Shown here piece by piece: positions 15,812-23,420 of a stretch of DNA of 64,000 bases (positions are counted from its first letter, which is position 1; each line of letters starts with the position of its first letter). Under the pieces are notes generated by a model, which saw only the letters and a program-made list of their open reading frames with translations, searched no databases and was not told the origin of the DNA. The translations under genes were made by a program, and so were the position numbers. Source of the stretch: Allostella vacuolata (GTDB lineage Bacteria; Pseudomonadota; Alphaproteobacteria; ATCC43930; Allostellaceae); contig AP019702.1 of the NCBI GenBank assembly GCA_006739055.1, positions 1,302,501 through 1,366,500 of the forward strand, written 5' to 3'.

Positions 15812-17209
15812 TCATCGCGTCAGCATCCTGCGCACGTCGGTCAGGCGGCCGGTCAGGGCGGCGGCGGCGGCCATGGCCGGGCTCATCAGGTGGGTGCGCG
15901 CGCCGGGGCCCTGGCGGCCGACGAAGTTGCGGTTGGTGGTGGACGCGCAGCGCTCGCCGGGCGGCACGATGTCCCCATTCTGGGCGACGCACATGGAGCA
16001 GCCGGGCGCCCGCCACTCGAAGCCGGCGGCGCGGAAGACGGCATCCAGCCCCTCCGCCTCCGCCTCGGCCTTGACCGCGGCGGAGCCGGGGACGACCCAG
16101 CCCGGCACGACGATGCGCCGGCCGGCGACCAGACGGGCGGCGCTGCGCAGGTCCTCGATGCGGCCGTTGGTGCAGGAGCCGATGAAGACCCGGTCGATGG
16201 CGATGTCGGTGAGCGCCGTCCCCGGGGCGAGGTCCATGTAGGCCAGCGCCCGCCGCCAGGCCTGGGCACGGTCGGCGTCGGGCGCGGTCGCCGGGTCGGG
16301 GACCCGCCCGCCGACCGGCAGCGCCTGGTCGGGGCTGGTGCCCCAGGTGACGATGGGCTCCACTTCGGCCGCGTCCAGCGTCACCTCCCGGTCGAAGGCG
16401 GCGTCGGCGTCGCCGGGCAGGGTGCGCCAGCGGGCGAGCGCCCGGTCCCAGGCGGCCCCGGCCGGCGCCTGCGCCCGCCCGGCCAGGTAGGCGTAGGTGG
16501 CGTCGTCGGGCGCCACCATGCCCGACCGGGCGCCGGCCTCGGTCGACATGTTGCACAGCGTCAGCCGGCCCTCCACCGACAACGCGCGCACCGCGGACCC
16601 GGCATATTCGACGACATGCCCGGCCGCGCCGCCGGCGCCCAGCCGGGCGACCACGGCCAGCGCCAGGTCCTTGGCGCCGATCCCCTCCGCGCAGGTGCCC
16701 GCGATCGTCACCCGCATGGTGGCCGGCTTCTTCACCCACAGGGTCTGGGTCGCCAGGACATGGCCGCACTCGGTGGAGCCGATGCCGAAGGCGAACGCGC
16801 CGACCCCGCCATGGGTCGAAGTGTGGGAGTCGTTGCACACGATGGTGTCGCCCGGCAGGCTGATGCCCTGCTCGGGCCCGATGACATGGACGATGCCCTG
16901 GCGCGGGTCGCCCATCCCGAACAGCGGGATGCCGTAGCGGCCGGTGTCGCGGGCAAGGTCGGTGATCGCCCGGCGGCGGTTGGCGTCGTCGATCGAATCC
17001 AGGCCGCCGCCGTCGGTCGGCGGGTAGTGGTCGACGGTCGCGAAGGTGCGGTCGGGCCGGCGCACGCCGACCCCCTGTTCCTCCAGCACCTCGAACTTGC
17101 GCCGCGGCCCGTCCTGCAGGAAATGGCGGTCGATGTAGAGCAGGCCGAGGCCGTCCTCCTCGGCGACGAGGTGCGATCGCCAGATCTTCTCGAACAGCGT
17201 CAGCGGCAT
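15812..17209 (-). CDS. leuC: 3-isopropylmalate dehydratase large subunit
   Basis: A 465-residue LeuC, normal family length. Start at ATG 17209 (MPLTLFEKIWRSHLV), the standard N-terminus. The 4Fe-4S ligands are visible in GSCTNGRIEDL and in CSMCVAQNGDIVPPGE; HTSTHGGVGAFAFGIGSTE is the other signature. It catalyses isomerisation of 2- to 3-isopropylmalate with LeuD. The region after GLLYIDRHFLQDG is more divergent than usual. Its stop is 55 bp upstream of the parD start, with the toxin-antitoxin promoter in between. Confidence 0.87.
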   Translation of the reverse strand: MPLTLFEKIWRSHLVAEEDGLGLLYIDRHFLQDGPRRKFEVLEEQGVGVRRPDRTFATVDHYPPTDGGGLDSIDDANRRRAITDLARDTGRYGIPLFGMGDPRQGIVHVIGPEQGISLPGDTIVCNDSHTSTHGGVGAFAFGIGSTECGHVLATQTLWVKKPATMRVTIAGTCAEGIGAKDLALAVVARLGAGGAAGHVVEYAGSAVRALSVEGRLTLCNMSTEAGARSGMVAPDDATYAYLAGRAQAPAGAAWDRALARWRTLPGDADAAFDREVTLDAAEVEPIVTWGTSPDQALPVGGRVPDPATAPDADRAQAWRRALAYMDLAPGTALTDIAIDRVFIGSCTNGRIEDLRSAARLVAGRRIVVPGWVVPGSAAVKAEAEAEGLDAVFRAAGFEWRAPGCSMCVAQNGDIVPPGERCASTTNRNFVGRQGPGARTHLMSPAMAAAAALTGRLTDVRRMLTR

Positions 17210-17237
17210 GGGGCGGCCCCGGGTGGTGGCGGGCATC

Positions 17238-18215
17238 CTATGCAGGATAGTGGCCAGCGAACCAGTCGATGAAGCGCGGGATGCCGACATCGAGCGGGGT
17301 GCTGGGCGCGAAGCCGAGGTCGCGGGCCGATTCGGTGATGTCGGCGGCGGTCGCCTCGACATCGCCCGGCTGCATCCCGGTCAGCTCGACCACGGCCTTG
17401 CGGCCGAGCGCCTGTTCGATCAGGGCCACCAGGCGGGTCACCGGCTCCGGCCGGTTGTTGCCGAGGTTGTAGAGCCGGTGCGGCGGGCCGTCCCCCCAGG
17501 TGAGCGGCCGGTCGAGGGCGGCCAGGACGCCCGCGACGATGTCGTCGATATAGGTGAAGTCGCGCAGCAGGGTGCCGTTGCCGAACAGGCGGATCGGCCG
17601 GCCGGCGCTGATCGCGCGGGCGAACAGGAAGTAGGCCATGTCCGGCCGCCCCCAGGGCCCGTAGACCGTGAAGAAGCGCAGGCCCACCAGCGGAATGCCG
17701 TAGAGATGGGCATAGGTGCGCGACATCAGCTCGTCCGCCCGCTTGGTCGCGGCATAGAGCGAGACCGGCTGCTCCACCGGGTCGGTCACCGCATAGGGCC
17801 GCTTGGCGTTGGCGCCGTAGACGGAGGAGGTGCTGGCATAGACCATCCGCTTCAGGCCTTGGAGGTGGCGGGCGGCCTCCAGCACCTCCAGGTGGCCGGC
17901 CACGTTGGCGCGGATGTAGGCACGCGGATTGTCGATCGAATGGCGCACGCCCGCCTGGGCCGCCAGGTGGACGATCCGGTCGATGCCCGGGTGGGCGGCC
18001 ATGACCGCCTCCAGCGTCGCCGGGCAGGCGAGGTCGCCGCGGATCTGGGTGAAGCCGGGGCGGGGGGCGAGCTGCGCCAGCCGCGCCTCCTTGAGGGCGA
18101 CCTCGTAGTAGGGGTCGAGGCTGTCGATTCCCACCACCGCCTCGCCCCGGTCGAGCAGGGCGGCGGCGACGTGGAAGCCGATGAATCCGGCGGTGCCGGT
18201 GACAAGGACGGTCAT
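17238..18215 (-). CDS. NAD-dependent sugar-nucleotide epimerase (UDP-glucuronate 4-epimerase-like)
   Basis: A 325-residue extended short-chain dehydrogenase. The Rossmann motif is GTAGFIGFHVAA, the catalytic motif SLYAATKRADE (YxxxK), with VYASTSSVYGAN before it. The DSLDPYYEVALKEARL segment and TVYGPWGRPDMAYF are characteristic of UDP-glucuronate 4-epimerases, which make UDP-galacturonate for surface polysaccharide. First gene of the minus-strand run leading to leuC, 28 bp apart; no other polysaccharide genes are nearby. Confidence 0.85.
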   Translation of the reverse strand: MTVLVTGTAGFIGFHVAAALLDRGEAVVGIDSLDPYYEVALKEARLAQLAPRPGFTQIRGDLACPATLEAVMAAHPGIDRIVHLAAQAGVRHSIDNPRAYIRANVAGHLEVLEAARHLQGLKRMVYASTSSVYGANAKRPYAVTDPVEQPVSLYAATKRADELMSRTYAHLYGIPLVGLRFFTVYGPWGRPDMAYFLFARAISAGRPIRLFGNGTLLRDFTYIDDIVAGVLAALDRPLTWGDGPPHRLYNLGNNRPEPVTRLVALIEQALGRKAVVELTGMQPGDVEATAADITESARDLGFAPSTPLDVGIPRFIDWFAGHYPA

Positions 18216-18345
18216 CGCGGTCGGCTCGCTATGGCGGTTGCGGGCGGCATGGGGCGGGAAGATACAGAAGCCGGCGCCGGCGTCGCCCGATTTGTGGGAA
18301 TTCGCGCCGGGCGGGCCGCGAGCCGGTCCTTTTCGGCCTGATTAA

Positions 18346-18374
18346 TTGACAATGCGAATCAATCGCAATATCAA
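18346..18374 (+). promoter_or_regulatory. Promoter with Fur-like palindrome for the TonB receptor
   Basis: TTGACA (18346-18351) and TATCAA (18369-18374) are 17 bp apart, with the palindrome TGCGA-ATCAA-TCGCA (18353-18367) lying exactly between them. A very similar element precedes the DUF4198 gene at 23271. Placement between -35 and -10 fits a Fur-family repressor (Fur, Mur, Zur or Irr cannot be told apart). Confidence 0.6.
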
Positions 18375-18440
18375 CCGACCTGCTCCTGCCGGTGCTGACA
18401 TCGCCGGGCCCCGCGTGGCCCGCGGGGAGGGGGAAGGAGC

Positions 18441-20540
18441 ATGTCTACCACTTCGTATCGGCTGGCCCTGTTGTCCGGGGGCGCCCTGCTGGCGCTGGGT
18501 ACGGCCGCCCAGGCGCAGTCGCCGGCACCATCGGCCGCGGCAGCCGGCTCGGCGGCGCGGCAGCCGGCCACCTACATGTCGCCCGTGGTGGTCGAGGCCG
18601 AGACGGCCGAGGATCCCTATGCCCAGCCGGCCGCGACCAGCCGCATCAGCCGGGACGAGATCGACCAGTTCGGCGGGCAGGAGCTCGACTCCGCGCTGCG
18701 CGCCAAGCCCGGCGTCTTCACCCGCGACAACCCGCTCAACCCCGGCATCGCCGTCAACATCCGCGGCATGGAGGGGTCCGGCCGCGTCAACATGATGATC
18801 GACGGCGTGCGCCAGAACTTCCGCTTCACCGGCCACGAGGCGCAGGGCTTCGCCTATGTCGACCCGGCCTTCATCGTCGGGGTGGACATCAACCGCGGCG
18901 CCAATTCCGGGGTCGGCGGGGCCGGGGCGCTGGCCGGGTCGGTCAATTTCCGGACGATGGAGGCGTCCGACCTCATCGCCCGCGGCCGCAGCTGGGGGGC
19001 GTTCGGATCGGTCACCACCGGCACCAACGGCGCCGGCTGGTCGGAATCGGCCGGGGCGGCGGTGCGGCTCAGCGACAGCTTCGCCGTCACCGGCGCCATC
19101 AGCAAGCGCGACCCGCGCAACTACGAGAACGGCAACGGCGACAAGGTGCCGTTCACCAAGCAGGACGAGCTGTCCGGGCTGCTGAAGCTGGAGTTCACGC
19201 CGAACTCCGACCATAGCCTGAAGGTGGGTGGGCTCTTCTACGGCAACGACTTCTACTCGAACTCCTACTTCCAGGACGTCACCGCCCGCCAGCTGACGGC
19301 GAACTACGCCTATACCCCCGACAGCGAGCTGATCGACCTGCGCGTCAACGTGCATCACAGCGCGACCAGGATGAAGTACACGGGCGCGCTGTCGAGCTCC
19401 CTCAGCGCGGTCGGGCGGATCATCGAGGATACCGGGATCGGCTTCGACGTCTCCAACACCTCGCGCTTCCGCCTCGGGCCGGTCGCGGTCAGGGCCAACT
19501 ACGGCGTCGAGTATTTCCACGACGATGTCGACGCCAAGAACAGCGACGCCGTGCCGGACCGCGGGGTCAACGCCAGCGGCAAGAGCGCGATCGGCGGCGT
19601 CTTCTCCAACACCACCTTCACCTACGGCATCACCGACCTGACGGTCGGGCTGCGCTATGACCGCTACACGCTCGACGGCAAGGGCAGCGTCACCGCCGAC
19701 AACCCCCTCGGCATGCCGGCCGGGCCCTATTCCGTCGACCGCAGCGACGGCCGCTTCAACCCGAAGATCACGCTGGCGATCAACCCGCTGCCGTGGCTGC
19801 AGCCGTTCGTCAGCTACGGCGAATCCTTCCGCCCGCCGACCGTCTCCGAAACCCTGACCGGCGGCAACCATCCCTCGCAGTCGGGCGGCCCGCGGATGTC
19901 GTTCTTCCCGAACCCGTTCCTCGAGCCCGAGATTGCCAAGGGCTGGGAGATCGGCGCCAACGTGCGCAGGAACGACGTGCTGGTGCCGGGCGACCGGCTG
20001 CGCTTCAAGGGCAACTACTTCCACAACAAGGTCGACAACTACATCACCGCCGACATGACCGGCGGCGTGCGCTTCGTCAACAACCCGGGCACCTCCACGG
20101 TGCAGGGCGTGGAGCTCGAAGGCGGCTACGACGCGGGCTTCGTCTTCGCCAGCCTGGCCTACACCTACACCCATTCCGATCTGCCCTCGCAGGTGAACGG
20201 CTTCGGCGCCCAGAGCTACCTGCCCGACCATATCTTCACGGCGACGGCGGGCGCGCGCTTCTTCGAGCAGCACCTGACGCTGGGCGGCCGGGTCTATGCC
20301 GTGAGCAAGAGCTACATCGGCGACATCAACGTCGCCGCCGGCACCGACCCGCACGAGAAGGGGTATACGACGGTCGACCTGTTCGCGAACTACGCCTTCG
20401 ACAACGGGCTCGACCTCAACCTCAACGTCACCAACCTGTTCGACCGGGCCTATACGCCGGCCCTCAGCACGGCCCCCGGCGGCGGCGTCGATACCGGCCG
20501 CGGGCGGACCTTCCTGGTGACGGCCAAGGCCCGGTTCTGA
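18441..20540 (+). CDS. TonB-dependent outer-membrane receptor, haem/haemoglobin-type
   Basis: A 699-residue outer-membrane receptor with signal peptide (LALLSGGALLALGTAAQA), plug domain and 22-strand barrel, ending in an aromatic residue (KARF). The plug carries NPGIAVNIRGMEGSGRVNMM and a DGVRQNFRFTGHE stretch, as in the HasR/haemoglobin-receptor subgroup, and VDINRGANSG. It takes up haem, a siderophore or another metal chelate using TonB energy. It is preceded by a Fur-like box inside its promoter and faces a DUF4198/EF-hand pair with a matching box. The substrate is uncertain: no haem oxygenase or ABC haem importer is present here. Confidence 0.85.
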   Translation: MSTTSYRLALLSGGALLALGTAAQAQSPAPSAAAAGSAARQPATYMSPVVVEAETAEDPYAQPAATSRISRDEIDQFGGQELDSALRAKPGVFTRDNPLNPGIAVNIRGMEGSGRVNMMIDGVRQNFRFTGHEAQGFAYVDPAFIVGVDINRGANSGVGGAGALAGSVNFRTMEASDLIARGRSWGAFGSVTTGTNGAGWSESAGAAVRLSDSFAVTGAISKRDPRNYENGNGDKVPFTKQDELSGLLKLEFTPNSDHSLKVGGLFYGNDFYSNSYFQDVTARQLTANYAYTPDSELIDLRVNVHHSATRMKYTGALSSSLSAVGRIIEDTGIGFDVSNTSRFRLGPVAVRANYGVEYFHDDVDAKNSDAVPDRGVNASGKSAIGGVFSNTTFTYGITDLTVGLRYDRYTLDGKGSVTADNPLGMPAGPYSVDRSDGRFNPKITLAINPLPWLQPFVSYGESFRPPTVSETLTGGNHPSQSGGPRMSFFPNPFLEPEIAKGWEIGANVRRNDVLVPGDRLRFKGNYFHNKVDNYITADMTGGVRFVNNPGTSTVQGVELEGGYDAGFVFASLAYTYTHSDLPSQVNGFGAQSYLPDHIFTATAGARFFEQHLTLGGRVYAVSKSYIGDINVAAGTDPHEKGYTTVDLFANYAFDNGLDLNLNVTNLFDRAYTPALSTAPGGGVDTGRGRTFLVTAKARF

Positions 20541-20594
20541 TCGCAGGCGGGGAGGGGGAGGCTGACTGGAAGGGCGCGCTGGATATCGGCAAAA

Positions 20595-20623
20595 GCGTCC
20601 CTCGACTTGCGCTCGGGATGAGG
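20595..20623 (+). repeat. Left arm of long inverted repeat split by the IS element
   Basis: This 29-bp arm is the reverse complement of 21813-21840 except for one extra base. Without the IS the two arms would be about 49 bp apart between the convergent TonB-receptor and EF-hand genes, forming a large hairpin. The arm sequence looks like the dispersed palindromes common between genes of GC-rich alphaproteobacteria. Confidence 0.8.
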
Positions 20624-20653
20624 AAGTTTTTGTTTTGCCACAAGCGTTTGTGC

Positions 20654-20662
20654 AGAGGAAGA
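20654..20662. repeat. IS target-site duplication, left copy
   Basis: AGAGGAAGA lies directly against the left end of the insertion sequence and is repeated exactly at 21800-21808 on the right. Nine bases is the expected duplication length for the IS903 group. Confidence 0.88.
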
Positions 20663-21799
20663 GGCGTTGTTGCATGGAGGCATCTGGAAACATGTGCTTC
20701 CCGCGGCGGCTGGAAAGTGATTCACGCTTTGGATGGCTCCCCGCTCCCGCAAGGTTCCCGCCCCGAAGGTCGTCGCGCCAGCCCAGAAGCGCGGCCGGCC
20801 AGCCCCTCGCTACCGTCGGCCGCCCGCCCCGAAGCCCCGCTATCGCATCACGAACTGGCGCGAATATAACGATGCTCTGGTGCGGCGCGGGTCGATCACG
20901 CTGTGGATCGATGAAGCGATGGTTGCCGGCTGGCGGGCATCCGGTGGTCGGGGATGGCGCTACAGCGACCAGGCGATCGTGTGTGCGCTGTCCTTGCGCG
21001 CGGTGTTCGGGCTCACGTTGCGCCAGACCCAGGGGTTCCTGCACGACCTGACGCGGCTGCTCGGGCTGGCGGTCGAAGTCCCGCACTACTCCACCTTCTC
21101 GCGCCGGGCGGCCACGCTCGCGGTACCGAAGCCCGCACGGCCGGTCGACGGGCCGTTGCATCTCGCGGTCGACGCCACCGGGCTCAAGGTGCATGGCGAG
21201 GGGGAGTGGAAGGTCCGCGTCCATGGAGCAGGAAAGCGCCGGGTCTGGCGCAAACTGCACCTGGCCGTGGACACCCGGACCGGCATGCTGCACGCCCATG
21301 CCCTGACAGCGAGCGAGGCTTCCGACGGCGGCCGGCTCGAGGATCTGCTCGCCGCCGTCGGCGCGCCGATCGAGGCAGTCTGCGCCGACAAGGCCTATGA
21401 TAGCTTCGACTGCCATGACGTCATCCGGGCGCACGGAGCACGGCCGGTGATCCCGCCGCGCAAGGGTGCTGCGATCCGACCACCGCAGAACCGACCCGAC
21501 GCGCCTCCCACCCGGGGCGAGGCGGTCGCCCGCATGGCCGAGATCGGGCGCAAGGCCTGGAAGATCGAGACCGGCTATCATCGCCGCTCCCTCGCCGAGA
21601 CCGCGATGCTCCGCTACAAGGTCCTGATCGGCCCCAGCCTCCGCTCGCGCAGCTTCGACCGACAAAAGGTAGAGGCCGCCGTCGCCGTCCGCTGCATCAA
21701 CCGCTTCACCGAACTCGGCATGCCCCACAGCGTCCCGATCACCTGAGAAAACCGGGAAAAGGGAGCTCCAGGACCACCCGAGCTCCATGCAACAACGCC
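20663..21799 (+). mobile_element. IS5-family, IS903-group insertion sequence, 1137 bp, complete
   Basis: Perfect 17-bp terminal inverted repeats GGCGTTGTTGCATGGAG (20663-20679 and 21783-21799) bound a single transposase gene, and a 9-bp target duplication flanks both ends. IR start GGC.TTGTTG and the 9-bp duplication are hallmarks of the IS903 group. Ends, duplication and transposase are all intact, so the insertion is recent and probably mobile. It interrupts a palindromic intergenic repeat and does not break any gene. Confidence 0.92.
20733..21746 (+). CDS. IS903-group transposase
   Basis: A 337-residue DDE transposase. The IS903-type N-terminus ITNWREYNDALVRRGSITLW is followed by catalytic aspartates in AVDATGLKVHGEGEW and CADKAYDSFDC and the glutamate in the KIETGYHRRSLAETAM region (Y-x2-R-x3-E). 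The very N-terminus is a basic proline-rich tail (RKVPAPKVVAPAQKRGRP) longer than in classic IS903. The reading frame is intact. It catalyses cut-and-paste or replicative movement of the element. Confidence 0.92.
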   Translation: MAPRSRKVPAPKVVAPAQKRGRPAPRYRRPPAPKPRYRITNWREYNDALVRRGSITLWIDEAMVAGWRASGGRGWRYSDQAIVCALSLRAVFGLTLRQTQGFLHDLTRLLGLAVEVPHYSTFSRRAATLAVPKPARPVDGPLHLAVDATGLKVHGEGEWKVRVHGAGKRRVWRKLHLAVDTRTGMLHAHALTASEASDGGRLEDLLAAVGAPIEAVCADKAYDSFDCHDVIRAHGARPVIPPRKGAAIRPPQNRPDAPPTRGEAVARMAEIGRKAWKIETGYHRRSLAETAMLRYKVLIGPSLRSRSFDRQKVEAAVAVRCINRFTELGMPHSVPIT

Positions 21800-21808
21800 A
21801 GAGGAAGA
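21800..21808. repeat. IS target-site duplication, right copy
   Basis: AGAGGAAGA, identical to 20654-20662, abuts the right terminal repeat. Confidence 0.88.
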
Positions 21809-21812
21809 TGCC

Positions 21813-21840
21813 CCTCATCCCGAGCGAAGTCGAGGGACGC
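21813..21840 (-). repeat. Right arm of long inverted repeat split by the IS element
   Basis: This 28-bp arm pairs with 20595-20623. It begins four bases after the right target duplication, so the IS landed in the loop of the original hairpin. Confidence 0.8.
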
Positions 21841-21872
21841 TATGACCGACGGGCAAGTATCCTCGAACGTGA

Positions 21873-21904
21873 AATCGCCCGGCAGGGGATCCTGCCGGGC
21901 GATT
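21873..21904 (-). terminator. Hairpin terminator of the DUF4198/EF-hand transcript
   Basis: A perfect 14-bp stem (AATCGCCCGGCAGG and its complement) with a 4-base loop lies 23 bp beyond the EF-hand gene's stop. On the minus strand it is followed only by a short T-rich tract, so termination strength is uncertain, but position and stem strongly suggest a terminator. Confidence 0.65.
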
Positions 21905-21927
21905 GCAGTCGGGCGATGCCGGTCCCG

Positions 21928-22404
21928 TTACTGCGATGCGGCGCGCTTGGCGCGCCGAGCGGCGGCATCCGCCTGGGTGACGATGCCGTCCTTGTCGTCG
22001 TCCTGCTCCTCGAATGCCCGCGCGCCCGAGGCGTCGTACTCGGCGCGGTCGATGCGGGCGTCCTTGTTGCGGTCGAGCGCGCCGAAGCGGACATGGGCCT
22101 GGCGGAGCTGGCGCTGACGCTCCTCGGCCTTCTTCTCGGCCGTCTCGGTCGAGGCGGCCAGCTCGGCATCCAGGCGGACGGTGTATTCGCCCACATACTC
22201 CGCCTCGTCGAGGACGCCGTCGCCGTCGGCGTCGGTCGCCTTGTAGCGGGCGTCGCGCACGGCATCGAACTCCGCGCGGGTGACCTGCCCGTCGCGGTCG
22301 CGGTCATAGTCGCGGATGAAGGCGCTGCCGCCGTGCGGGGCGGCCACCGCACCCGTCGCCAGCAGGGCCAGGGCGGCGACGGTGGAAAGAAGATGATTCG
22401 TCAT
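21928..22404 (-). CDS. Exported EF-hand protein
   Basis: A 158-residue protein with signal peptide (LLSTVAALALLATGAVA). Four EF-hand-like loops are visible: YDRDRDGQVTRAEF, TDADGDGVLDEAEY, LDRNKDARIDRAEY and DDDKDGIVTQAD; the third lacks the central glycine. A charged helix (TETAEKKAEERQRQLRQ) separates the two pairs. It is probably a periplasmic calcium-binding protein. It follows the DUF4198 gene by 17 bp and is presumably co-transcribed from the Fur-like promoter, which is an unexpected link of a calcium-type protein to metal-responsive control. Confidence 0.8.
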   Translation of the reverse strand: MTNHLLSTVAALALLATGAVAAPHGGSAFIRDYDRDRDGQVTRAEFDAVRDARYKATDADGDGVLDEAEYVGEYTVRLDAELAASTETAEKKAEERQRQLRQAHVRFGALDRNKDARIDRAEYDASGARAFEEQDDDKDGIVTQADAAARRAKRAASQ

Positions 22405-22421
22405 GGCGGTCTCCGGGCGGG

Positions 22422-23228
22422 TCAGATGACGTCGAAGGCAAGCGTGTAGGTGTAGCTGCGGTAGGGGGTCTCGGCGCCGGCCGGCGCGGCGGCGCGGTGG
22501 CGCACCATGACCAGGAAGATGCCGGCATCGTCCGGCCGGAAGGTGAAGCGGCCGTCCGCGCCGGACCGGACCTGGGCCGCCACCTTGCGCCCGTCATAGG
22601 CGCCGGCGCCGCGCAGGACGGTCACGTCCGCCCCGGCCAGCGGCTGGCCGTCGAACAGGATCCGGAAGGCCATCTCGCCGTCCCGGCCGACCCCGTTGGG
22701 GTGGGTCAGCGCCTGGATCTCCAGGGCGACCCCCCGGGGCGCCAGGGCGGCGTCGCTGGGGGCCCCGCGGGTCACATAGGCCTCCGCCAGGGTGGCGCTC
22801 TGCACCTCCACCAGCTCGGCGCCAGCGGGTAGGGCCTGGCCGTGGCCGGCCATCTTCCACGCGTCGCCCGCCCGGTACATCTTCCCCTTGCGGCCGAAGC
22901 GCTGGCCGGAGGTCAGGCGGTAGGTGCCCTCCGCCTGCATGTCGGCCTCGAACATCGACGCATCGCGCAGGTGGCTGACCGTTCCGACCGGCCCCTCCTT
23001 GCCGTCCGGCCCGATCAGGTGGAACGGCGCGTCGCGCATGGCGATGTCGGGGATGAAGAGGTTGTCGCTGAACGACGCCTGGACCAGCACATGGCCGCGC
23101 TTGCCCATGTCGAACACGGACGGCAGCAGGTAGGGCATGTGCGCCTGCACCTGGCCGGCGAAGAAGAAGGCCGTCGTGGCGGCGAGCATTGCCGCCCGCG
23201 TCCGGGATCGCCGCGTCGTCGATTGCAT
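22422..23228 (-). CDS. DUF4198 periplasmic protein, metal-uptake associated
   Basis: A 268-residue exported protein. The signal peptide (AAMLAATTAFFFAGQVQA) would leave a mature protein beginning HMPYLLPSVFDM; an N-terminal histidine is typical of DUF4198 and could be a metal ligand. The body is beta-sandwich-like with a carboxypeptidase-regulatory-type repeat (GQPLAGADVTVLRGAGAY, then ADGRFTFRPDDAGIFLV). DUF4198 proteins commonly sit beside TonB receptors or nickel/cobalt transport genes. The start is ATG 23228; the long open frame upstream is antisense shadow of the oxidoreductase. A Fur-like box lies 43 bp upstream. Confidence 0.8.
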   Translation of the reverse strand: MQSTTRRSRTRAAMLAATTAFFFAGQVQAHMPYLLPSVFDMGKRGHVLVQASFSDNLFIPDIAMRDAPFHLIGPDGKEGPVGTVSHLRDASMFEADMQAEGTYRLTSGQRFGRKGKMYRAGDAWKMAGHGQALPAGAELVEVQSATLAEAYVTRGAPSDAALAPRGVALEIQALTHPNGVGRDGEMAFRILFDGQPLAGADVTVLRGAGAYDGRKVAAQVRSGADGRFTFRPDDAGIFLVMVRHRAAAPAGAETPYRSYTYTLAFDVI

Positions 23229-23270
23229 GGTCGCTCCTGTCGGATGGGATGGGTCGACAGATATGGCAAA

Positions 23271-23285
23271 TGCGAATGAGTTGCA
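23271..23285 (-). promoter_or_regulatory. Second Fur-like box, upstream of the DUF4198 gene
   Basis: TGCGAATGAGTTGCA shares its first eight bases and its TGCA/CGCA right arm with the box at 18353, and both are embedded in AA-box-ATATC. On the minus strand TTGCAA and TATCTG flank it 17 bp apart, the same promoter geometry as at the TonB receptor. Confidence 0.55.
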
Positions 23286-23420
23286 ATATCGTTCACTGCG
23301 ACGCCCGGTTGCGCAGCCGGCTTCGTCCTGGTCGATTCGCGGGGCCTTGCCATTGTCGCTTGGCCGTGTGGGGGCTACCTTCCCTTTCAAAGCCCCTGAC
23401 CGGCTACCCGGAGGACCCTC

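Noticed and set aside
18342-21818. An 1158-codon minus-strand frame across the TonB receptor and IS
   Set aside because: It spans a recent insertion and is antisense to both genes, so it cannot be an old single gene; it is a GC-bias artefact.
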